Positions 41,401 to 53,400 of a stretch of 64,000 nucleotides of DNA are shown here, in pieces. Numbering within the stretch: the first letter of the stretch is position 1; every line of letters begins with the position of its first letter. The stretch is from Ascidia mentula (lineage: Eukaryota > Chordata > Ascidiacea > Phlebobranchia > Ascidiidae), in contig OX387198.1 of the NCBI GenBank assembly GCA_947561715.1, forward strand, positions 8,494,001 to 8,558,000, given 5' to 3'. A program made the position numbers and the translations under genes. The notes below the pieces were generated by a model. The model saw nothing but the letters and a program-made list of their open reading frames with translations, was not told the origin of the DNA and did not search any database.

Positions 41401-44400
41401 CGAAACGGATCGTAATGCTCCTGTCACGAATTAAGCAAACTGTTGAACATCGTTTCTCCCACGTGAAAATCCGGTGTTTTCCGTCGATAGTTTGCCAAAA
41501 AAGCTTGTCAACTTGGCCATAGCGTGACCCGCTGTCGAGCAACTCGCTACATTTGCTTTCTCGGTATAATGTAAAGAGTACACGAAGGATGCAGAGCCGA
41601 AAGATGAAGTTGTAAATATTTACCATAGAACGGGTGTTCGGGCGCGGACGGACGCGGTCACGGACGTACGGCATCCGCGCTACCGTACATGGATATCTTT
41701 CAGGAGCATCGTGTCTAATTATGGACGCAACACGTGGGAATGTGTAATTCCAGTAGAAGGAAAATCACCGCAAAATCACGCCGAAAATTTGTATCTCATC
41801 AAATCAAGATTTGTGGTTGGTTTTAATGTGAATGCGTGGGTGCGAAGGGAGGAAGCTCTGCGGTGGAGGATCCCGCTGTTTGCCTTTCGGCGCAATGATT
41901 TTGTGAATTTTTTTTTGAAGTTGGACAGAGTCACATGATGCAGACTTGTGATCGTCGATTTTCCGTTGCAATGAACAGTCAGTTTTTCAAAGAAGCGCCA
42001 ACAGAACGCGACAAAACTGTTGGAAAAAGGTTATATTTTCCTAATAATCCACGACCCATACACACGTTGAATATATTTATAGACGGATATGATGGTCGTT
42101 GACTCTAAAATTTATCTGAATAAACTAAAAAAAATTTACAAAACGCGGAATGTGGCAACAAAAATTTACAAAACGCGAAATGTGGCAAAAAAACACAATC
42201 AAAATGCCATTTTTGCCACAAAATTGAAAACGTCTTGGGAAATTGGCGACGACGTGTTGTTTCCTTAGTTGTGTATCCCGCATTTACTTGACACCGACAT
42301 TTTTTGCCAACAAGCGGGAGGAAGACAAATTCAACATACGTATATAGCCCTCATTCTGGTGATAACCAATCACCACAACAAAAAACAATAAAAATATTTA
42401 AAAACACACATAAAAATGTTTAACACGGCAACGTTAAGCATAAACTCTATCATAAGGTCTTAAAAATACACTTGATCCGCCATTTTGTAATCTCGTCTTT
42501 CTTGGCAGTCAACGATGGCTATAAATTGTAAACCAGGAAAACACCTCATAACCACCGCCCACACATAACAACACAATGGCCTTTTGTGTCGAACCGAAGT
42601 CGTTTTCTAAATGGAGCGCCGAAAATTCCGAAACAATAATTGCTTGGCCATGTTAATCACCACAAACGTAGACAAAACAGTTTATTTCTGTGATGAAAAA
42701 TGTTTTGCCAAGCACGTGCTCGGCATGTTACCGTCTTACAATTCGAAGAGATTTAAACGAGCATGCTTGGCACTTTTGCAAGTATATTGCTTGCGCTTTC
42801 GTACGGATTTTTTGCGACAAGGAAGAGAAGAAAAACGAAATTGCACAGGTGTGAAATTACAAGCCATGGCTTTCACAGAAAACGTAAAACCGCAGAAAAG
42901 CGACGCGGTCTTGTCGCAATTCTACGTCTCCTGCTATTGGTTGCTGTGGCCACGTGATTGACAGCCGGAAAACGATCCCACGGAGTTTCAAAAAGCTCAA
43001 AAACTTAATGATCCTCGGACAATTGCACGTGGCGACTTTCAAGGTGGCCACAAGGTCAAACAACACGCCCGGTTGACCGACAGCGCTAAAGTGGCGAGAA
43101 AATAGGATTTAGATTAACGTTTCTAACGCAATGCGGCCAAGACAACAACAGAAGAGGTAAATCGTATAAGTGGGTCGCGGATTATGGCCATAAAAATGAC
43201 TTTTTTCCAACTTGAAATTCACATTTTTTGTCGCGTTCTGTGGGCGCTTCTTACAAGAACCGGCTGCGGGTTGAATCGGAAAAGACAGTATCCTGTAATC
43301 AGTCAAATTCCTGGCACTTAACCTCTCGAAAAAGAATATTATTCACTGGCGAAAACAAATCACTGCCGAACAGAGGTTTTATAAACTTAAATCTTACATA
43401 TATTAGTTTTAGTGTTTAGCGTTTTTGAAAGTGACAGATTCAACGGAACGCCTCCAAATGCATCTTGGCCAACCACTGACGTTTTATTCAATTTCACCAA
43501 GAAATATTGGGCAAACTCCACACGTTGAATTTTTCCGATCCAAAGGATCTCAATTTAAAAAGGAATAAGTTATCCCAATTGCTTTATGCCGACTTGTGGC
43601 AGCATCACATACTCGTAAACACAAAGGATGCAAAACCACAACAAGGCTCTCGTATGAGTCGTTGGCAGGCTGGTAATTGCGAATGCTTCGCACTTTGTCT
43701 GACATACGTTTAGCGGATTCCGTCTGCGATAAATACGGCCGCCTTGACCGCACTTCGGCCGAGCTCATTGTTGCAAGGGAATGATTGCAATACGGAGTTA
43801 CGTGTCCGCCAGGACCACTTCGTGTCAATAGTTCATGACCGCACGCAAGTTAATGCTTGCGTGAAACTCCCGAAGCCTTCGATAAGATGATGTTATAGCG
43901 ATTTGGGAGGTGTCCACGCCTCTGAGTAGATAGTCGAGTAATTGGTGGCGTTTGAGATAATGACCAATTGCAGCATGTGGGCTGTTGGTTGTTATCGGTG
44001 AAAGCGTGATGGTGATTTCACTGATAATTGCTGTGTTATGAACTCGAAAACAGAAAAAAATGGGTCTTGAAAAAAAAACGCTGTTTTTGGGTTGGTAAAC
44101 GTTGGTACGGTGGATGGTTATCACAATGTAAGTTTAAAATAAGCACAAAGCTTCCGAAAAATACCCCACGTGCATTTCTTGAAATAAAACCTTACTCTCT
44201 TTGCACAAACCCCACTTTTCCCGGAAGCGTGAAATAGCCGTGATGACGCTACAAACAAAACGTTTCAATGACAATGACGGTGCGCTTTTATCATTTGACG
44301 AAGCATTTTCTATTGCAGAAAATGCCAAGAAAATTGTCAACGAATATATTCTTAGCGCTAAATTCGTAAGCAATACTGATTCCTATTGCTGCAAAATCCC

Positions 44401-47400
44401 CTTTAGATGCCTCGGGGTTTTATAAGACGGATCCCAAAACAACATTTGCGCATCAGAAGGGCATAAATTTGATAGTTTGACTCCGTGTTGCTAGGGTTGA
44501 GTGGCGATAAGATTTTATCACACAAATCACTGAAATAAGGCATTTGAAAGGCGCCGGTGAAGTCGTGTTATATGTATCCAGGTTTGTGGCAACGAAGGCG
44601 GAGAACATACGGTAAGTGGGTTGTGTTGTGCGCTGATAGGTTTATGTTGTAAAAACAGAGAAATATTGGCTCAGTTTGTCGATTGAGTGAGCGGAACCAC
44701 GTTATCAGAACATGGACACATTAGTAGCTGAGTACGTATAGGTGCTGTCGTTGTGTTTTCGTATTTGCTGAGGTATAAACAAGATGCTTGTTTGAACACA
44801 CTCAGCGAAAACGATACCAGATTGGCTGAGGTATACAGACAAGACTGTGTACCATTGAGGTACACGCAGTACCGTTTTCGCTAAGTGTTTATAAACAAGC
44901 ATCAACGCTTTTTTTTACAAAAACTACGTGGATGCGAAGCACAACGATACCGGTCAGTATATAAACAGCCACGAAAATCGTGCGCACCGATTTAAGCGAA
45001 ACATTTTGGTGCCAAATTGACGTAACCTTAGTTTCGCAAAGAAAAAGCGTGTAACATTGCAGCTGGCCGATATAATTTGGTGGAATCGGAAAATCTACGA
45101 CCAGGTCGGAAGCGTTAGCGAAAGCAGGTGAAATGGACGATGCTATCGCCGAGAGCCTTTAATGATCCGTAAAATTCGTGATAGTAAGTGACAACACGTT
45201 TATCACGTGTTTGTTCCGTGTCCTATGTTAACCTATAAGAGCAATTGTTGCTGGTAAGTATGGTTAAATATCACGCTGCTAAGTCTTCCGTCGTGAAAGT
45301 TCAATCGGGTAAACCTTTTGAGATGAGCCATTATCTACAACAAGAAGAACGCGTCATTTAAAGGAAAATCCAAACAGTTCCTGCTCAACACAAAGCGCCA
45401 CACAAAAATGATTGAGAATTATAATGTAGTGAAACATTTAGGGCTATTTGTTATTTTTTGTATATCCCGCCCATTACAAACAGGTATCACGGAGTCATTT
45501 AGACTGAATGCATGGAATATGGAATATGTAAACGTTATCCTTCGGATTATGCGTAAAGGGTGTGTAAGGTTTCTTGTATCGAGGCACTGCTCTATTAAAG
45601 CGAAGGTTGTAAAATGGCCCGCGAGGGTTTGCCACAAGGCACAAACGTGACTAGCCTTGATAACCCCAAGCGTTAAACACCTGAATCCCGTTTTGGGGGA
45701 GTATTAAGTCGGATAAAAGAACATGGGAGAATCTTCGAGTTGCTGTGAGAAGATAAAGGCGGTTTGCTGGAACGTAGCGTGCACCGGTCGGTTTACAAGC
45801 ACGTGCGGAGGTCGCCCACGGCAGGAGAAGTGGTTTTCACGTTTGTTTACGGACAAACTATAGATACAAGGGAGCAGGATTACTGGTTTCCCCCGCAGGG
45901 TTGGCAGCCGTTCTCCGCATTGAAGCAACATTTTCTGTATATGCCTAAATAAATTGTTGTGCGGACAAGTTAAAGTGCGGATGGTGCGCAAAGTTTCAAA
46001 ATTGCAAAAATTCCACAGCAATTTTGCAAAATGTTTAGTAGTGTGATGTCCGTCGACGACGCCAGCAAAATATATTTTAAAATACGTACGGGATTAAAAA
46101 AGGAAGTTCATGTCTTTGAGTAAATTATAACATACCGTTAGGTTGACGCTAATTTATCCCAAAAACCATCAAATTGAGCACCTGTGGCAGGTTGTGTGCA
46201 CAAAAATTTCACTCTGCTGGCCACAAAAGGGCAGCTTTGGGTTATTTGCTCAACACCTGGACAGAAATTCGACGAATTTTGTTACAAACACCGGTTACTT
46301 CGAAACCGTGACCTTTAGCAGATCCGCCGTTACGCCCAGTACGCAAATGCGATGTACACCCAACGTACATTTACGAGTTTGCATTTCCATACACTCATAT
46401 AATCCACATAGTGACATTTTTCCACTACGAACTCAAACCACTAGACCGTTTTTCTCGAAATTTCGCAAAAATATATTATTAGTGTTTTATAAGGCAGTTG
46501 ACGATACATTTATTTCTTGTATCTTCTATAAGCTAACAGAAAAACATCACAGTCATTGGCACGTGATAGAAAAGGAATCCTGCAACACAAACTTCACATG
46601 ACCCTGAAACCATTATGTTAAAAAAATACATCTGTGCGTTAAGAAATCGACCGAAACAACAGAACAAAAAGGCCCAAATCCAAACACCAGTAAATATGTT
46701 CGTTTGCGCAACAAGCAATCAACACAAGCCTGCCCGGAAAGTGTCCAAATCAGGTGGGATGTATCTGTACGCGGCAAGATGCAATATGCCACCGACACGC
46801 ATCGACCTAAACTCCCGTGGTCACCTTAAGCAAAACCTAAACCTGAAAATGCATTGAAAGGTCGGGCAAGCTGGTACGACCCGTCACTGCAGCTCTGGGG
46901 CGAGTTTCAGCAAAATGTTTTTCGCCGTTGCGATCATCGCTATGTGTGTGCGATACAGTGATTGTGTTGGCGTCGCTCGCAACGTGGGAAGTTTCTAGAA
47001 GTGGGTAATGCTTAACACGTGCAGTTTCCAATCGCGTGAATAGGTCAGATGCGGTTTATTCGACTACGAGTTGCGGGAGTGAGCAGGCGGCAAAAACACG
47101 GCTCTGCATTCTGTTTTGTCATTCTTTAGACCGCTATAGAATATATTTTGCTCGGCTTGCACGCAAAGGGAGAATGGAGAAGAAAGAGGGAGGTTGCGTA
47201 AGAACCGAACTGTGATGAGACCAGGTAAAGTTGTGGAAAACGAGAAGTTGTCACTATTCGAAACAACGATGGTGGCATTTTCGCAAATCAAGATCGGGCG
47301 TATCTCAATAGACTGCACAATCTCACATAAAACTGATCATTGGTCGTCGTATTTTTGCCGCGGTCACGAACATCGGCTTTAGTCAATCGGAGGCGGGATT

Positions 47401-50400
47401 GCGGTGTGACATGCAGTACGTGACACGTGACATCCAATCGTGCCACGATGAAATTTCGACCGCATGCCACTCAACCGATCTTCCACATGCACAGGTTATT
47501 GGGCTTCAAGTGCAGTTAGAAGTGTGTTACGCCCGTTTCTCGAGTGAATGTGGCAAACTGGGTTAACTGGTAAGACTGACATTTGCGGTAAGGACCACCG
47601 GCAAATTGGCCGTAACACTTGTCAGTTGCCCATCCCATATGGGCAGCAGTATTTTGGAAATGATTACTTAAGCGAATTACCTAATTTTCGAACAATAGTC
47701 ACCGAACAAACTGTTGAAAATAGCTGAAAAACTATCAACACGTGAATTACTGTCCCGAGGACACATCGAATTAAGACGTGAATTGGAAACGTTATTTACA
47801 AAATTTACATACGACTATCTGAAACAGGAGTGCCATAGGAACTAATTGAGGGTTGGAACAAGGACAATGTAACATTTAGTCGAAGCTGGGGAAAAGTGGC
47901 TTTAAAACAGTAACTTTGACACAAAATGGGGTATTTTCTCACAAAAGCCTGTTTTCCAAACGTCACGGTTCTTTTTGCTTCACGTAAATTAGTCACAAAA
48001 GGTTTGCTACAAAAGCCGGGGTATAAATAGGTCGTCATGCGCATTTTCCTGGACATCAACCGTCGAAAGAGCGCTTTTGCGAGGACAGATTCAGATACGT
48101 TCAGGCCGCGAAATGTGAATATGCTGAGATTGAGTGTGTACCTGACAGCCTAAAGTCATGTACATTGTCGCCCCGAGTGAATTTCCGCGCAGAGCGACAA
48201 ACATCCGTGCAATTTTGCGGTTTTTACAATTTTGTGGGATTTGACGAGTTTGAAGATTAGTGCACGGGAAAACAAAAGGGCAGACAAAGACATCGTGTTC
48301 TTCAAAAACACGCGCTGTTGAAATTTTGATGCGTTAATGATAGATATACAAGCAGGTCGTTAATGGAAAAGGCAACTTTGAGAAAAGGCAAACTGCACTA
48401 TTTTTGTCCATGACGTCATTGCGGTTGAGAGCGTGAATTAAGAGCTTGTAGTTTGCCACGCGAAGGCACAATTTGCCTGCTTTTGCGCTTGGGATGCAGA
48501 AAAGAAACGTGTTTCGGACAGCTGCGTACGTCGTCTGCAATTACAGAGTTGATTGACGCGGTTAACAATTTTGCTGGCCGGTTTTTAGTCCGGCGTAGAA
48601 TAACACGCATGTCCGCATAGTTCAATAGCGGGTTGCGAGCGAACAAATTATCACGTTACTGCGGGTGTCAACTTATCCACCTTGATCAAATTTACCACAC
48701 GCGAGCAACGCATGAACTGTGCCCAGTTCCCAAAGGTAAAAGGAGAAGACAATTCGAGGCAGGCGAACTATACACGGCAATTTAGAACTCGGTGCTAATA
48801 TTTGCTTGACTCTATGTCGTCTGCATGTTACGGCACTGGTTAATTTAACCGTTGATTCCAAACGCATGCTAGTGAACGAATGTGTGCAGCGTCTTCATTT
48901 GCAATTTGAATAATGGAAAGCACCTCAGTGTGCTCGGCAATCCCGTACAGATAAATGCGCGGGTCCGTAAATATAAAAGGCTTTTTAATCGACATACCTC
49001 GGGCAACCAAGAGGAACCGAAATTCTTGTTTGTTCAACGAAAGCCTCAGATAAAGCACCGCAAACGTAACGACCGTACTCGAAAAGGCGGTTTGTTAACC
49101 TCGCACGACCAGATACAATTATCTCATTTTGCCTTTAAGGCCGACTGTCATCGTGTGGCCCGAAAGGTATTTTGTTCAGATGCTTGTTTTGAACACACGA
49201 TGAAAAGCCATTTTATCCACTCGCGAACTCCCGGCCGCAACGTGATGTTGTCAGCCAGTTGGGCGACACCCAGGGACCACAGTCGGACGTGCAGTGACGA
49301 GTCTACGCGTTGAATCATAGACGAATTAAGATTTGCTTTGCGGTGAAGCCGACTGCAGCATTTTTTCAAAATAACCGTTTTAAAATCACATTTAAAGTTT
49401 CAGGCCTATTTGACTTCTCGTTAGGCCACAACAAAGAACAAGTAAAGTTTACATACTATACACATTGTCCGCTTAACCTTGGAATTATAACAAAAAATAA
49501 AGTTACGTCGCTTTTCTGACATGATTTGGGAATGGCGACTAAACAGCAATTATTTAAATGGGACAATAAAACAGAAGTCTCGTTAGCTGGAAGATCGTAG
49601 AAGGTAGAACTAAGACGTTATTGTCAGCATGGCTTACGTAGAAAACAGAGTTTACCGGTTTTTAAGTTGAATCGAGATAAAACGTAGTGGGGTGAAGTCC
49701 GCAAAGACCTGCCCCCAAACGCGATTAACTCAGTAATTTTAACTTCGTAAAGCACCAGCATGACCGAATAAGCTCCGTTTAAACTCATTTCAACTGGAGT
49801 TTAGTAAAACCGCCCCAGTCGGGTCAAGCAAAGTCGAAACCGTTTTACATGTGTAATCGTTGAAATGACACTGTGCGTTTTCCGCTTAACGACTAATTGC
49901 CGGTCAGAGATCGTCTCAATGCTCGTTTCCGCATCGTTATTACTCAATCAAACGCCCAAACTTGCAACATCATTTCCTTGTTTTCATTAGGGGTTAAGCA
50001 AACCATGGACTCCAACCACCTCAACAGTATTTCCATGGCAAAATCAAGGTTAAAGTAAATTTTTGGCCTTTGAGGGTGAAACAACAAGATCACGGACAAA
50101 TTGGGCGGAAAAAAAACGTTGTCTAGTTTATAAGGTCTTGAACTTGCGTTAAAACAGGCGTGGCCCCAATTAAAGGAAAGTGAAAAAAATAATTTGATGT
50201 TTGGCCTTTTGGTAAGCCTTGTTGTCACTATGCATTGCGCAATGTGGATGATTTACGACGAAATATTTGGTGTGGCGTGGTTTCTTCAAAGCTGGATTAA
50301 TTAAAAAAACCGGCTATCAAGTTGTCAACGAAGGAGGAGACGATATAATGACGCAATGACGGCATCCATAATAGGATTTCAAACACAAACCAATGCATCA

Positions 50401-53400
50401 GTGTAATATGACATTACCGGTGTACGCAGACGGGAAAAAATGACGTCAAAGCGGATTGATAGTGGGATTTTTTACCATAAGCGAATATACACTTGATTAC
50501 GCTTCGGCCAAACGAACTAAACTGTGACTTAAAGAAGGCGAAACTCCACATGCACAAAGCGCAATTAACCGCTAGCTGTAGACTCTTTATCCGCGGTTGC
50601 ATATGTTGACATTCGGCGTGTATTTTTGATATACTGTACCACGCCCAAAGTGCCTTTGCGCAACTTGAGCACATTCCCCAAAGAATTACGGTGACAATGA
50701 CCAACGAGCAACACTCAATAGGCCTTCAATTAAGTTGAGCACAGATGGGCGAAACAAGATGCTACGACCTGGCCGTTAGCGGGATTTTCCGCCAATGTGG
50801 GCAACCGCACCAAATGGTTGTCACCGTGGCATTTCCTGTTTTTAATAAACGCAGACGATTAGTTATGTTAATTCCACGCTCACGACGCCCATCGATATAG
50901 AACAAGCGTGGTGAGGCAAAACAGGCAAATACAAGCATGTGTCGAAATAATTCACAATCAACAATTCGATTCCTTATTCAGAATATTTTTTTCACAATAA
51001 TTCGCCTATATCCTTATTCAGCTCAACCAGCTAGTCCGGTTGCAACGGACCAATCACAAGCGCCTGCCGAAACACGTGACTAGGACACGATACAACAATA
51101 ACAAACCCGACACCGCGGTAGCGAACGGTCGGGCGCTAAATATATCGCGGTAATGGCGATGCCTAATTGCGGGGCACGCCCAGTTTGACGAGGCTTTTTA
51201 CAAGGTGGTTCCAACTACTGCATGAAAATCATAGTTTCGGTTGTCCTGGAACATTACATGCACGGATACGTAGTCTCCACTCTTTAACAGCGAGAAAATT
51301 AATTAAAGTTGCCAATAACGTCACGTAATGCTTTAATTTGGTCACGTAGGTTCCTTTCGTACAAGCGCTGAAAATAGCAATGCGGGGCAATTAGATGGGA
51401 ACATTACGTTTTAGCCGCAACGTTGCCCGGCTTACGCTGTCCGCAATTACCGTCCACCTTCAACAACAGGGAGGTGCATGTATGGGGGTGTGGGACGGAC
51501 CGACCGCAAATTGCGTTGGATTGGTTGTTTAGCGACCTGCCTGGCGGTATCGGCGCGGTTCACAATCGCTGTTTGTCCACTTACGGGTGTGCTCTGCACC
51601 CACAATCGTCAGAGCTGGGAAGGCGAGCAAAATTGCGTTTAAACACAGCGGTGCCACGGGCGATAGTCGCGCCCTCGTTCCGTACCATCTCGATGTCGAT
51701 TTCACAAAAATGAATTTGCTAATGTCATGCTGTTTTTGGTTGGTGATCCAATCGCACTAAAGTAACACTAAATCACTTTTGGCCATAAAATAGATACACA
51801 TGCACCTGTTTTAGGAAAGAAAAGGGATAGGGCAAGTTGCCTGGGCACAGCTGTTTTCCCGGAATTCCGGCTCAATTTAGGCCGCCGCACAGGTCGTCGA
51901 CGCCCAGAGCAATTGCGGGCACCGTGGTACGAAAAAATATTCTCGATGAATTCACAGATGCGTTGCGGTGTACGGGAACTGTTGTTTCATTACGGAGGCT
52001 TAACCTATATCTACGGCTGTGTATAAGACTGGAGTTGTTTAACGAGGTAATGCGCAATAACGGGTTATTAGCAGCCATTAGCAGGGTAGATGCGATAAGT
52101 TCTCACGCTAACGAGGCAGACGGCACGCGAGGGATAGTTTGCTGTCAGTGGTCGAAGAACAGGACCAACGAAAGCGGGCCAGAGACCGCGATTTACAACG
52201 TGATATTCGAGATACGTAAATAGCGACAAAATCGCGCCGAGTCACCATGCTCGGGCGTATTGATACGGGAGCGGCCCTGCAATCGAAAAATCGAGGCAAC
52301 CCTATGCAATATGGGTGCGTCCACCTGCAGTACGCGCCGCGATGCATCGCGCTGCATACACGAACGACGCAATTACTATATATAGGCGGGAAGATAATGC
52401 GGAGGAGGGTGCGTGAGGTGATGTCATGCCCACGCGCGACGCCCATGACCGAACATCATGACTCGCGGCGCGCGCCCAGTGCAGGGTTTGTCGCTAATTG
52501 CGCGAATGTTTTTTATATTTTCCAGCCTATATTTGTGTTAAAAACTCCCGCTGCTTCGGGCACCTTTTTCGGGCGAGTTCCGACTAAGCGCTGTATATAA
52601 GTGGACACGAATACGTTCAACTTGCTAAAGACATCACCTGAACATATCGACAGTGGATAAAGCGACATTGTACCGGAATACAAAAAGTTCTTGTTCCGGC
52701 GAAAGCATGAAGATTTGCAATCTCGTATTTTCGGCGCTTGCCGCCATCCTGGCGTGCCTTGTGACGCAAAGCGACGCCATTTCTCTGGGAGGTGAGTACA
52801 CAAAACGATTACGAAATTTTTGCTTACAGTTGGATTTGGAAAGTTTTTCTTGCAAGGCATTATCATACTTGCACTAATATTTGAATACTCGCGAAGCTGG
52901 TGCGGAAATTAAATTTTGATTTTTTATATGCACGAATTTTGGGAAAAAATACGCGCATTGCCAAAACCGATCCCTACCGCAGCTGCGAGATTGGGTTGCA
53001 TGTTACAACGCATGTTGATAAAAACAAAAGCAGAAAATCTCTTAATTGGATCGAAAACAGGAAATAGGTCATAAAACTCTTCGTGTGCCTTGTAAGCACG
53101 CAAGGGGGGAAATAAACAACTAAGGCAGTGCAGCTTGGCACAGAAGATCGGCATTACATCAACGTTTCCGTCTGTCGGTGGTAAATGGCATCGGGCCGCT
53201 TTCGGAAATGCCCCGACGGTTGCTTCGTGATAGAAATCGGGCGACGAAGCTGAACATAACTTGATGCCGCGTTCCAACACCGCCATGCAGAATTCAAATT
53301 CGTGCAACTTACGCAAAAACGGGAGGAGGCGGCGCTTGGCGCCCGCGGCGGCATCGGGGCCGAGGCTTTTAAACATGGGCCAGCGCGGCCCATTTGGCAT

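Larger units (their letters stand above)
40519..52706. other. First part of the 20.9-kb TCTN intron; no confirmed gene
   Basis: Roughly 12 kb between a TCTN exon and the nested plus-strand gene. Reading frames up to about 150 codons occur on both strands but have no known domains, no splice-consistent partners and often no ATG start, so they are not called. Supported items are the repeats at 42131-42220 and 44783-44903, TATA-like boxes at 44959, 48022 and 52377, and CRE palindromes at 48411 and 50441. A weak exon candidate lies at 41250-41420. The region may carry regulatory DNA for the nested gene. Confidence 0.5.

Noticed and set aside
42611-42961. Plus-strand ATG frame of 116 codons with a hydrophobic overlapping frame
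   Set aside because: Neither frame resembles a known protein and no exon structure supports them.
43550-44124. Minus-strand open frames of about 90-100 codons
   Set aside because: No shared splice phase, no domains, and composition like the surrounding non-coding DNA.
46143-46601. Plus-strand open frame of about 150 codons
   Set aside because: It opens with TTG rather than ATG, has no recognisable domain, no splice partners and unremarkable composition; likely chance.
48882-49313. Plus-strand open frame of about 140 codons with several Cys and His
   Set aside because: No zinc-finger spacing, no homologue recalled, no promoter or splice context.
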